DNA of 64,000 nt, from positions 4,216,001 through 4,280,000 of the forward strand of contig OZ245731.1 in the NCBI GenBank assembly GCA_965227155.1, given 5' to 3'. Position 1 is the first letter of the stretch, and each line of letters begins with the position of its first letter. The notes under the pieces were generated by a model. The model saw nothing but the letters and a program-made list of their open reading frames with translations, did not search any database and was not told where the DNA came from. Made by a program: the position numbers and the translations under genes. The stretch comes from UBA6059 sp965227155 (GTDB lineage Bacteria; Bacteroidota; Bacteroidia; Cytophagales; Cyclobacteriaceae). Shown here piece by piece: positions 34,866 to 43,128 of this stretch.

Positions 34866-36011
34866 ATGAAAAATTCTACGACCCTAATTCTGTGGTTATT
34901 GTCATACCTTCTTATCTCATGTGGGGGTGACGAAGAAGTAAATGTACCAGTACTCACTAAGATTGAGATTAATGTTATTGGCTCATCCCGAGTAGATATC
35001 GGCCAATCGATTACGCTAAGGGCCAATGGCATAGATCAATTCGAAAATAGCATTGATATCCCGGATCTAATGTGGTCAGCAAGTAATTCAAATGCTAATG
35101 TGGACCAAAATGGCATGGTTACCGGAGTAAAGACGGGTACTGTTTCAATAATTGCCGAATCAGGTACTGTATCTGAGTCTATAGAGCTCACTATATGGGA
35201 TAGTACTGCACCTCGTACCGAGATATTTGTGAGTGATGCCGGCGGTTTTGCCACAGGTCCATGGAAAATCATGAGATTTGATGAAAATGGACAGAATGGA
35301 GAATTATTCACAGACAACCGTATATCCTGGCCTCAGGATCTAGTATTTCTGAATGATGAAACGGTATTGATCTCAAATCTCAATTCTGGTGAGATCAACA
35401 GATATAATGCCAATACAGGTTCATTTATAGAGACTTTTGCTACTGTCACTGGTGGACCTACAAGGATGAAATTTGGTCCTGACGGACTTTTATACGTGCT
35501 ACAATGGTCAGGTAATGGCAACATACTTAAATTCAACCTGGAAGGAGAAATTGTTGAACAATGGTCAGGTAATGGTGTAGTTCAAAACATTGGTTTGGAT
35601 TGGGACGCATCGGGAATTCTTTATGTATCCTCCTATGGCATGGGCAATAATGGCCTCATTCATAGATTTGCTGAAGATGGCACACACCTGGGTACCTATA
35701 TTAATAATCAGATTGCCGGCCCAACGAATATTTGGTTTGACGATGATGGATTCCTGAATGTGATAGATTATTCGAATGGTAGCATCAAACGATTTCAGGG
35801 TGCCAACTTTATCGGCGATTTGGTTACTAACCTTAATCAGCCAGAAGGTATCGCCTTTCTGGATGATGGTAATATGCTGATTGGAAATGGAGGGGATGGT
35901 TCTATCAAGCTCTTTGATCAAAATTTCTCCTTCATTAATAATTATATCACAGGCACTGCCAGTGGTCTGCTTACGCCAAATGCTGTGGTTTTGCGAAAAG
36001 TAAACCAATAG
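34866..36011 (+). CDS. Lipoprotein with BIG2-type Ig domain and NHL/SGL-like propeller
   Basis: A 381-residue surface or periplasmic lipoprotein. Signal peptide with lipobox LISC (Cys19), then a BIG2/Ig-like domain (~35-120; ending in GTVSIIAESGTVSESIEL) and a six-bladed propeller-like region (~125-380) with repeating strands such as PTRMKFGPDGLLYVLQW, NIGLDWDASGILYVSSYG and PEGIAFLDDGNMLIGNG. It could bind sugar or protein; no catalytic residues are evident. ATG 34866 was preferred over 34842 because it gives the better lipoprotein signal. Confidence 0.85.
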   Translation: MKNSTTLILWLLSYLLISCGGDEEVNVPVLTKIEINVIGSSRVDIGQSITLRANGIDQFENSIDIPDLMWSASNSNANVDQNGMVTGVKTGTVSIIAESGTVSESIELTIWDSTAPRTEIFVSDAGGFATGPWKIMRFDENGQNGELFTDNRISWPQDLVFLNDETVLISNLNSGEINRYNANTGSFIETFATVTGGPTRMKFGPDGLLYVLQWSGNGNILKFNLEGEIVEQWSGNGVVQNIGLDWDASGILYVSSYGMGNNGLIHRFAEDGTHLGTYINNQIAGPTNIWFDDDGFLNVIDYSNGSIKRFQGANFIGDLVTNLNQPEGIAFLDDGNMLIGNGGDGSIKLFDQNFSFINNYITGTASGLLTPNAVVLRKVNQ

Positions 36012-36025
36012 TTCTAATAACATTT

Positions 36026-36047
36026 CTGACACCTGAAGATGTGTCAG
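36026..36047. repeat. Short hairpin after the propeller lipoprotein gene
   Basis: CTGACAC (36026-36032) and GTGTCAG (36041-36047) form a perfect 7-bp stem 15 bases after the stop. There is no T-run, so terminator function is doubtful. Confidence 0.5.
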
Positions 36048-36192
36048 TGGCAGGGGAGATTTGAGAATATAAAAAGCACTTTCGTAATTGTAAAATCCAT
36101 TTTAGGAGCGATTGAATAATATCATTTTTTGAATTCTACTTAGAGGAAAGCTATATTTAATGATCAAACCATAACCCGAAACTTTAAGAACT

Positions 36193-37140
36193 ATGAAATA
36201 CCAAAGAAGAGATTTTTTAAAAGTGTCCTCTGCAAGTGCTCTTGGCATGCTTGTTTTACCTGCCTGCGGGCCAGGTGAAAAAGAGGCTGCTGAATCAGCA
36301 GCAGAAACAGCCACTGCTACTGCCGAAGCTGCTGCTGATATTGATGTGGGTTTACAGCTCTACACCATTAGAGATGCCATAGCAGCAGATCTGGAAGGAT
36401 CATTGGAGAAGGTAGCAGCGATGGGTTATAAAAATCTGGAGCTTGCCAGCTATGCTAATGGCCAATTTTATGGCAAAACACCTGCAGAGTTTAAAAAACT
36501 GATGGATGACAATGGTTTTACAGTGTTTAGCAGCCATACCAGTGTTGAAGCTGAAGGGGTGAATATGGACACAGCAAAGCTCATGGCAGATGCTCATGCT
36601 GAGCTGGGGGTTAAGTACTGCGTGCAGCCGTGGGTGCAGGAAGAAGATAGAAATGTGGAGCGCTACAAGCAATTGGTAGCTGACTGGAACCAGGTAGGAG
36701 AGCTCATGAAAAATGCCGGCATTCAATTCGGCTATCATAATCACAACTTTGAGTTTGCCAATCTGGATGGTGTAGTACCTTATTATGACATCATCATGGC
36801 CGATCTTGATCCTGAGCTTGTGATTATGGAGCTTGACCTGTTCTGGGCGACAAAAGCAGGACAAGATCCCGTTGAAATATTCAAGAAATATCCGGGTCGA
36901 TTCCATTTGTTACACCTGAAAGACATGAGTCTTGACAACACACCTTATTTCACCCTTGACAAGGATGATATCACGTCTGTAGGTGAAGGTTTGATTGATT
37001 TCAAAAGAATTCTGGCTGAGGCTGAAACTGGTGGAGTGAAATGTGGTTTTGTTGAAGATGATAATCAGGGTAGCGGCACCCCATTTAAAGCCATCGAAAC
37101 AAGTATCAACAATTTGAACAATGACATCCTAAAAGGATAA
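36193..37140 (+). CDS. Tat-exported lipoprotein, sugar-phosphate isomerase/epimerase-like TIM barrel
   Basis: A 315-residue protein. A Tat motif (QRRDFLK) is combined with a lipobox-like PAC (Cys26). An Ala/Glu/Thr-rich linker leads to a xylose-isomerase-like TIM barrel (AP endonuclease 2 family) from ~50 to 312. Visible blocks: GLQLYTIRD, metal-site Glu/His segments YHNHNFEF, IMELDLFWAT, HLLHLKDM and CGFVEDDNQG. Homologues are isomerases or epimerases of sugars; the exported forms are frequent in Bacteroidota, and their substrates are unknown. A strong hairpin terminator follows. Confidence 0.88.
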   Translation: MKYQRRDFLKVSSASALGMLVLPACGPGEKEAAESAAETATATAEAAADIDVGLQLYTIRDAIAADLEGSLEKVAAMGYKNLELASYANGQFYGKTPAEFKKLMDDNGFTVFSSHTSVEAEGVNMDTAKLMADAHAELGVKYCVQPWVQEEDRNVERYKQLVADWNQVGELMKNAGIQFGYHNHNFEFANLDGVVPYYDIIMADLDPELVIMELDLFWATKAGQDPVEIFKKYPGRFHLLHLKDMSLDNTPYFTLDKDDITSVGEGLIDFKRILAEAETGGVKCGFVEDDNQGSGTPFKAIETSINNLNNDILKG

Positions 37141-37160
37141 GCATCAAGTTCATTTTATCG

Positions 37161-37226
37161 AGGATCGTGCTACGTGGTTTATTGTTGGGTTAAGCCGGCA
37201 TAAGCGTGTAGTGCGATCCTTTTCTT
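37161..37226 (+). terminator. Terminator after the TIM-barrel gene
   Basis: AGGATCG-tg-CTAC (37161-37173) pairs with GTAG-tg-CGATCCT (37208-37220), followed by TTTCTTTT. The long stem with one internal 2-nt mismatch and a T-rich tail makes an intrinsic terminator likely. Confidence 0.7.
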
Positions 37227-37240
37227 TTGTCCAATATGGA

Positions 37241-37432
37241 TCAGCTTTTCTGTAAAGCTATAGAAATCAGGTGCTGTAGCTCTTCGACCTGATTTTGTTT
37301 ATGGGTCAGGGTTTTGCGCTCTTTACTAAGCGGACCGCCTTTAAGCTCGTTTAGCTGCATGGACAACTTATACAAGAGATCCTCCAGGGATTCCAGTAGA
37401 ATGGGGCCGTACTCTTCATCTATCAGTATCAT
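37241..37432 (-). CDS. Small coiled-coil protein of unknown function
   Basis: A 63-residue, highly charged protein (MILIDEEYGPILLES, then a Leu/Lys/Glu/Gln heptad pattern to the end), predicted helical. No signal or TM. It lies 66 bases downstream of tcdA on the same strand and may be co-transcribed. It starts with a normal ATG. I do not recognise it, and chance cannot be excluded for so short a frame. Confidence 0.5.
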   Translation of the reverse strand: MILIDEEYGPILLESLEDLLYKLSMQLNELKGGPLSKERKTLTHKQNQVEELQHLISIALQKS

Positions 37433-37498
37433 GGCTGCTTGGAAAGGTTACCACATTAAGTTAGCAATGAAAACGAAGATAAGCACTGATTTTCTACA

Positions 37499-38221
37499 TT
37501 ATTTGTTGGCAATGAGCCTCTTGATTACTTCAGCCGCCATCGTTAAACCAAACATTGCAGGCATATATGAAATGGTACCGTAGAAGGACTTCTTATAATT
37601 TGACCCATCGGTCTTTTTTAAGGCTGATTTGGGTTGAATCTCCCTTGAGTAAACGCATAGAACCTTTTTATCTACCCCTTTATGCTTAAGCATCTTGCGC
37701 AATTGCTGAGCAAACTTGCATTCCTGAGTGGTGCTGATATCACCAACTATAATCTTGGAAGGGTCAAGCTTGCCTCCGGCACCCATAGATGAAATGAAAT
37801 TTACCTTCATTCGCCTTAAAGTGAGGATCATCGTAAGCTTAGGCAATATGCTGTCGATGCAATCCAGCACAAAATCAAATTCATTTTCTCTTAGAAAAGA
37901 GTGCAAAGCTTCCGGCTCCATAAATGCGTCCTTCACTGTTACATGTAGCTCCGGATTGATATCAAGAAACCGATCTCTCAATACAATAGCTTTAACCTGA
38001 TCAACGGTAGAATCCAACGCCTGTAGCTGTCTGTTTTTGTTTGTGGGATCAACTTTATCCCCATCAATGATGGTAATTTTACCGACACCGGACCTCACCA
38101 ATGCTTCAGCCGCATAGCTACCCACACCGCCCAGACCCACTACCAATATATGGCTTTGCTGTAGGGTATTAAGTGCCTCAGCACCAATCAATAACTCAGT
38201 TCTTTCTAACCAATTACTCAT
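37499..38221 (-). CDS. tcdA: tRNA threonylcarbamoyladenosine dehydratase
   Basis: A 240-residue E1-like enzyme (HesA/MoeB/ThiF family). ATP site VVGLGGVGSYAAEALVRSG, then IDGDKVDPTNKNRQ, FDFVLDCIDSILPK and SMGAGGKLDPSKI, all typical of TcdA/YgdL. It uses ATP to cyclise t6A37 of ANN-decoding tRNAs to ct6A. A 4-base overlap with the TatD gene upstream suggests a two-gene operon. Confidence 0.93.
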   Translation of the reverse strand: MSNWLERTELLIGAEALNTLQQSHILVVGLGGVGSYAAEALVRSGVGKITIIDGDKVDPTNKNRQLQALDSTVDQVKAIVLRDRFLDINPELHVTVKDAFMEPEALHSFLRENEFDFVLDCIDSILPKLTMILTLRRMKVNFISSMGAGGKLDPSKIIVGDISTTQECKFAQQLRKMLKHKGVDKKVLCVYSREIQPKSALKKTDGSNYKKSFYGTISYMPAMFGLTMAAEVIKRLIANK

Positions 38222-38904
38222 GACTTAAAGAATGCTTGCGCATTTAGGTTTATTTGTTGGCACAAGGTTTCCAACCCTACACCTTTAATGTCTGCTGCTT
38301 CATGGTATACAGCTTCTATGTTCGTTTCAGGCATACTATCTGTTTCCAGAAAAAGCTTTTCAAATGGGATAGCTTCCAGTAAGCTTTGCAGTTTTTCCCT
38401 GGGCATACCAGGCATCAGCGAAAGGTAAAAGCCTTGCCTGATCAACTGACTGGCTAAAGTAGCATGCCTGCCATAACCATGAATACACCAATCCTTAATA
38501 GCAGGGTTATCCTTCTTAATCTGAATCAATTGATCAAAAGCCCGCACGCAATGAATGATAACGGGCTTATTGGCCTGCCTCGCCACTTGGAGTAATGCCT
38601 GTAGGTTGCTCATTTGTTGTTCCATGGGCTCGCCTTTAAGCTTGTCGAGACCAATTTCTCCAATAGCCAGACAATTTGGGTTTTGGCTGATTTCGAAAAG
38701 CCGCTGCAAATCATCTTCGGGAATTGGATATTTTGTCCACCATGGGTGCATTCCTATTGTAAAGTATTCATGAAGCTTGTCCTGACCCAAATGAAGAGAA
38801 ACTATTTCCATCACATGATCCTTATCGTGGGCACGAAGGGTATGCGTATGAAAATCAAGAACCCTGACCTTAGCAAAAGGGCTATTCGATTGTTTATCAA
38901 TCAT
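38218..38904 (-). CDS. TatD-family metal-dependent hydrolase
   Basis: A 228-residue TIM-barrel hydrolase: metal ligands FHTHTL near the start, GMHPWW, GEIGLDKL, VIIHCVRAF, HGYGR and FLETDS. It is shorter than classical TatD (~260), as are many Bacteroidota homologues. TatD proteins are metal-dependent DNases or act in quality control of damaged nucleotides or proteins. It is the first gene of the tatD-tcdA pair and divergent from the small gene at 38981. Confidence 0.9.
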   Translation of the reverse strand: MIDKQSNSPFAKVRVLDFHTHTLRAHDKDHVMEIVSLHLGQDKLHEYFTIGMHPWWTKYPIPEDDLQRLFEISQNPNCLAIGEIGLDKLKGEPMEQQMSNLQALLQVARQANKPVIIHCVRAFDQLIQIKKDNPAIKDWCIHGYGRHATLASQLIRQGFYLSLMPGMPREKLQSLLEAIPFEKLFLETDSMPETNIEAVYHEAADIKGVGLETLCQQINLNAQAFFKS

Positions 38905-38980
38905 AATCAGGCAAATGTAGTTTTCATTTTGCTGGGAAAGGCAGTGAATTTAAATTGCCACTTCAATAAAGAATGTATTT

Positions 38981-39241
38981 ATGTTTGATGGTGCTCAGTT
39001 CCCCAAGTCTTTAGATGAATCCGATTTTGAAGCCTGGCTCGAAAAGGGTAGGGAAAGCCAGATTAGCTATCGTTTTTTAGTCATTCTTTGGGACACTTTC
39101 ACCAATGAATATAAACCCATGTTTGCAGAAGATTTTGATACCTTCAGGGAATATGAGCCCTATGGCCAGTCTTTTGACAGGGAATCACTCATCGCAGTGT
39201 ATGATTTATTTTCCGAATCTAGAATCCAGCTTACCAACTGA
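38981..39241 (+). CDS. Small acidic protein of unknown function
   Basis: An 86-residue, acidic and aromatic-rich protein (SLDESDFEAWLEKGRES, YRFLVILWDTF, YEPYGQSFD). No signal, TM or motif that I recognise. Normal ATG start and codon use. It is divergent from tatD and convergent with the M19 peptidase gene. Confidence 0.6.
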   Translation: MFDGAQFPKSLDESDFEAWLEKGRESQISYRFLVILWDTFTNEYKPMFAEDFDTFREYEPYGQSFDRESLIAVYDLFSESRIQLTN

Positions 39242-39289
39242 ATTCAACCATCAAGCCAGTATCTCCAAATATTGTCTCTTTTCTTCCAT

Positions 39290-40390
39290 TTACCCAATTA
39301 CCTCCTTATACAGCCTGTATAAATTCTTGCCCATTACCTTTTCAATGGTTATACTGGAAAGCTTTCTTGCCTGCAGACTATCCCATATGGTTTCCATTCT
39401 TCTGGGGCCATTCAATTCGTCCATAAACAGGGGCCAATCCTCAATATGAAAGTTGGGACCTTCCTCTGCCTTTAGCTCGGCGATATAGTCATCAGACATC
39501 TCAATGACCCTATGGTCACGGTCACTGCCTATGCATACATGATCTTCGCCGGCCACCTTGATGGCATGCATAATATGATCGATATACAGCTCATAGGCAC
39601 CTTCCCGCTTTTTGGAAATGAATGGTCTAATCTGTCCCATACCAACCACACCGCCCTTATCAGCCAATAGTTTTAGGTTTTCATCTGTAGTATTCCTTTC
39701 ATTAGGATTTAGGGCATAGCAGGTGGTATGTGAAATACTGACTGGTACCCTGGAAGCTTTAATGGTATCCGCCATGGTGGTCATGTTGGCGTGCGAGAGA
39801 TCTATCAGCATGCCAATGTCATTCATTTTCTCCACCAACTCCAGCCCGAAATAGGTGAGCCCAGCATCGGTGCGCTCCTTACATCCTGCACCAGCCCAAT
39901 TCTGATGGTTATAGGTGATTTGACTGATTCTAACCCCCAGGTCGTAAAACTTGTCCACCTGGTCAAGATCCCTGCCAAACTGCGTTGAATTCTGAAAAAG
40001 ATAGAAAATTGCCAGTTTACCCTCTTTTTGTGCCTTATCAATATCAGCCAAGGAGGTGGCTTTCATAAGCAGGTCAGGGTGTTTTTGAATGTAGGTATCA
40101 TATTGAGCAATGCCCCGCATGGCAAGCTCTCTGGCTTCCAGCTCATAGCTTTTCGGATCGCACAAGGTAACCGCTATAGCATTTAGCCCGCTATCGAGAA
40201 TTTCTTTAAGCAACTCCGGTGTGTAGACATCTCTGATTTCTCCCATGGCATCAAAAACCAATGCTGATTGTGGTGTGGGGTTTTGCATGCTGAAGTTTAA
40301 CTGTGGTAGGCCGAAGGTAAGGCCTGCGGTAGCCAAAGCAGTGTTTCTTAGGAAAGTGCGCTTTCCGTAATCTATCGTGTGTTTTTTCAT
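39290..40390 (-). CDS. M19 (renal dipeptidase-like) protein lacking several metal ligands
   Basis: A 366-residue exported protein with a twin-arginine-like signal (GKRTFLRNTALA; Lys-Arg in place of Arg-Arg). The M19 TIM-barrel pattern is clear: DLSHANMTTM, VSISHTTCYAL and CIGSDRDH keep the second-metal His, another His and the Asp. The usual N-terminal D-G-H-N-D, which provides the first-metal ligands, reads D47-A-M-G-E51, and the expected bridging-Glu segment reads YLFQNST. It belongs to a divergent M19 subclass whose activity cannot be assumed. Confidence 0.85.
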   Translation of the reverse strand: MKKHTIDYGKRTFLRNTALATAGLTFGLPQLNFSMQNPTPQSALVFDAMGEIRDVYTPELLKEILDSGLNAIAVTLCDPKSYELEARELAMRGIAQYDTYIQKHPDLLMKATSLADIDKAQKEGKLAIFYLFQNSTQFGRDLDQVDKFYDLGVRISQITYNHQNWAGAGCKERTDAGLTYFGLELVEKMNDIGMLIDLSHANMTTMADTIKASRVPVSISHTTCYALNPNERNTTDENLKLLADKGGVVGMGQIRPFISKKREGAYELYIDHIMHAIKVAGEDHVCIGSDRDHRVIEMSDDYIAELKAEEGPNFHIEDWPLFMDELNGPRRMETIWDSLQARKLSSITIEKVMGKNLYRLYKEVIG

Positions 40391-40629
40391 AGGTTATAGG
40401 TTAATGCTGTAAGTCTAAATATAGGAAGATAAGCAATACATTAATGCCTCCACAGGTATTTGTATAGTCTTTTTTTAAAGGGCTTACTACGCTAAAAGTA
40501 TGATATATCATCCCATCGGATGACAATACTCACAAATCCTCTTCCGCATGCATACTAGATTGAGCATCGATTAATGAGCTGATTATGATCTCATTCCATT
40601 TTTATACAACCTCCAAAATATAAATTCAG
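40391..40629. other. Intergenic region between divergent M19 and EF-G-like genes
   Basis: 240 bases with a perfect 12-bp palindrome ATGATATATCAT (40500-40511) overlapped by TCATCC-catc-GGATGA. It should hold the promoters of both divergent genes. I see no ORF. Confidence 0.45.
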
Positions 40630-42765
40630 ATGAAGGTATTTGACGAAAAACACATCAAAAACATTGTGCTGTTGGGCTGTTCTAAAGCCGGGAAAACGAC
40701 CCTGGCTGAAACAATGCTCTATGAAGCAGGCTTGATCAATAGAAGGGGAACTGTTGAAGATAAAAATACAGTATCCGATTATCATGACATTGAGCACGAA
40801 AGAGGGTGTTCTGTATATTCTACAACGCTCCATACAGAGTGGAGAAACTATAAAATCAATATTATTGATACCCCTGGTCTCGATGATTTTATCGGTGAGG
40901 TGAGTGCTTCTGTGCGGGTAGCAGATACCTGTGTATTTGTAATCAATGCACAGCATGGAGTAGAAGTAGGCACAGAATTGATCTGGAATAATGTGGATCG
41001 ATTTGCCAAGCCAACCATCTTTGCTGTCAATCAGCTCGATCACCCCAAATCGTCTTTTGAAGCAACTGTTGCCAGCCTAAAGGAGCAATTTGGAAACGCT
41101 ACTACCGTGATGCAGTATCCGGTTAATGAAGGCGAAGGTTTCAATGGCATCATTGACCTGCTAAAGATGCGCTATTACAAATTTCCTGAAGGTGGTGGTA
41201 AACCCGAGAAACTTCCTATTCCTGTAAGCGAAAGAGAAAAAGCTGAGGCCCTACACAATGAACTGATAGAAAAGGCTGCTGAGAATGATGAAGCATTGAT
41301 GGAGCTTTATTTTGAGAAAGGTACGCTGGATGAAAATCACATGCGGGAGGGTCTGAAAATAGGCATGCGCAAGCATGAAGTTTTCCCTATATTCTGTGTT
41401 TCTGCCAAAAATGATATGGGAAGCGGTAGAATGATGGGCTTCATAGATAATGTAGCACCATCATCAATTGATACTAAACCGGATAAAACAGAGTCCGGTG
41501 CTGAAGTAAAGCATTCCGTGGATGGCTCACCAATGCTGTTTGTATACAAAACTCAAATCGAACCGAACCTCGGCAAAATTTCTTACTTCAAAGTTATTTC
41601 TGGGGTTATCAAAGCAGGTGATGAATTGATGAACCATCAAACTGGCACTGCTGAGCGCCTCAATCAGCTTTTCATCATTGATGGGCACAAACGAAATCCT
41701 GTTGAAAAACTGGTAGTGGGTGATCTGGGTGCTACCTTAAAATTGAAAAATACGGAAACCAACCACACACTACGCACTTTGATGGTAGATGAAGGTATAG
41801 AACCTATACATTTCCCGGAACCACGAATGTATACAGCCATTAGAGCCAACAACAAGGCCGATGATGATAAACTAGGAGAGGTTCTGCAGAAAATCCATCA
41901 GGAAGATCCCTCTATGACTTACGAGTTTTCCAATGAATTGCGGCAGTTAATTCTTGGAGTTCAGGGGGAATTACACCTCACGATCATCCAATGGATGATT
42001 GAAAATATCTATCACCTTGATGTTTCTTACGTCACACCTCGCATTTCGTATCGAGAAACCATCCAAAAAGCCGCTGATACAAGCTACAGGCATAAAAAGC
42101 AGTCTGGTGGTGCTGGACAGTTTGCTGAGGTAAGTATGAAAATCGAGCCTTATTTTGAAGATATGCCAGAGCCGGAAGGTTTCAACATCCGTGGTAAGGA
42201 AGAGATAAACCTTGCATGGGGTGGTAAATTGGTATTCTACAATTGTATAGTCGGTGGTGTGATAGATGCCCGCTTCCTACCATCTATACAAAAAGGTATA
42301 CTGGAAGTGATGGAGCAGGGCCCACTAACAGGATCATATGTGAGGGATGTGCGAGTAATGGTCTATGATGGCAAAATGCACTCGGTAGATTCCAACGATA
42401 TGGCATTTAAGATTGCAGGCCAAAATGCTTTTAAAGAGGCATTTCAAATGGCCAATCCAAAGCTGATGGAGCCAATCAATGATGTTGAAATTTTGGTGCC
42501 TGAAGCCTTAATGGGAGAGGTAATGTCTGATTTACAGACACGCAGAGCCATTATTACCGGTATAGATACCAAAGGTCAATATCAGGTAATCAATGCCAAG
42601 ACACCTTTGGCTGAACTGGATCGATATACCAGTGCATTGCGATCCATTACACAGGGTAGGGCAAGCTTCAAAACAAAATTTGCAGCTTATGCCCCTGTAC
42701 CTGAGCATTTACAGAGTGACCTGGTTCACAGCAATAAGGAAGTAGAGCTGGAACCAGTACATTAA
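40630..42765 (+). CDS. fusA2: Elongation factor G paralogue (EF-G2/FusA2-like) with altered G motifs
   Basis: A 711-residue translational GTPase with all five EF-G domains. P-loop G16-C-S-K-A-G-K-T-T24 is present. Other GTPase motifs deviate: RGCS for RGIT in switch I, D80-T-P-G-L84 for DTPGH (the catalytic His is Leu), and N134-Q-L-D137 for NKxD. Domain IV is kept (KKQSGGAGQFAEV, YSYNCIVGG-like FYNCIVGGVID). Bacteroides EF-G2 is known to translocate without GTP hydrolysis and to help in starvation; this gene looks like its counterpart. It stands alone, not in the str operon. Confidence 0.9.
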   Translation: MKVFDEKHIKNIVLLGCSKAGKTTLAETMLYEAGLINRRGTVEDKNTVSDYHDIEHERGCSVYSTTLHTEWRNYKINIIDTPGLDDFIGEVSASVRVADTCVFVINAQHGVEVGTELIWNNVDRFAKPTIFAVNQLDHPKSSFEATVASLKEQFGNATTVMQYPVNEGEGFNGIIDLLKMRYYKFPEGGGKPEKLPIPVSEREKAEALHNELIEKAAENDEALMELYFEKGTLDENHMREGLKIGMRKHEVFPIFCVSAKNDMGSGRMMGFIDNVAPSSIDTKPDKTESGAEVKHSVDGSPMLFVYKTQIEPNLGKISYFKVISGVIKAGDELMNHQTGTAERLNQLFIIDGHKRNPVEKLVVGDLGATLKLKNTETNHTLRTLMVDEGIEPIHFPEPRMYTAIRANNKADDDKLGEVLQKIHQEDPSMTYEFSNELRQLILGVQGELHLTIIQWMIENIYHLDVSYVTPRISYRETIQKAADTSYRHKKQSGGAGQFAEVSMKIEPYFEDMPEPEGFNIRGKEEINLAWGGKLVFYNCIVGGVIDARFLPSIQKGILEVMEQGPLTGSYVRDVRVMVYDGKMHSVDSNDMAFKIAGQNAFKEAFQMANPKLMEPINDVEILVPEALMGEVMSDLQTRRAIITGIDTKGQYQVINAKTPLAELDRYTSALRSITQGRASFKTKFAAYAPVPEHLQSDLVHSNKEVELEPVH

Positions 42766-42779
42766 TTAAGGATTAATTC

Positions 42780-42865
42780 ATGCCATTTAGTTAAGCAAGT
42801 TTTTTCAACTTCCTCTCCCTAACCCTCTCAGTGAGAGGGATAAATTGAGCTTAACCAAATGGCAT
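42780..42865. repeat. 86-bp inverted-repeat element
   Basis: Terminal 17-bp arms ATGCCATTTAGTTAAGC (42780-42796) and GCTTAACCAAATGGCAT (42849-42865) match with one mismatch. Inside is a perfect CCCTCTCA / TGAGAGGG palindrome (42823-42839) preceded by CCTCTCCCTAA. Such CTCTCCC...GAGAGGG cores recur in many bacterial intergenic repeats. It is too small to code and may be a miniature mobile element or a large transcript-end structure. Confidence 0.6.
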
Positions 42866-42889
42866 TGAATCACAAATCCTGCATTAAGG

Positions 42890-42926
42890 AAATCCCTGCT
42901 AGCTGAAAAGCTGTAGGGGTTTTTTA
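42890..42926 (+). terminator. Terminator after the EF-G paralogue
   Basis: ATCCCT-gct-AGCT-gaaa-AGCT-gt-AGGGGT followed by six T and ATT. A stable stem with a GAAA-type loop and T-run, about 125 bases after the fusA2-like stop. Confidence 0.75.
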
Positions 42927-43128
42927 TTCCTTTTTAGTTTTAACACTTTTTAAGCTTCAGTATATCTCTAATATACCATATTCCTCTGACTGGACTAAGT
43001 CATGCGTCTAAAATCCAATAGGCGGCTTTTATAGATCCAGTTGATTTACATATTTATTCTTCAGCACATTATTTTTGAGCACTTTATAATAGCTTTACTA
43101 TCAAATTTGAAAGTTAAACCCATTTCCC

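Larger units (their letters stand above)
42766..43128. other. Non-coding gap after the EF-G paralogue
   Basis: This 363-base stretch contains the inverted-repeat element at 42780-42865 and a strong terminator at 42890-42926. The remainder (42930-43128) is AT-rich and should hold the promoter of the following outer-membrane protein gene. Confidence 0.6.

Noticed and set aside
36026..36047. Hairpin after the propeller lipoprotein gene as an intrinsic terminator
   Set aside because: Stem is only 7 bp and no T-run follows, so it is listed as a short repeat only.
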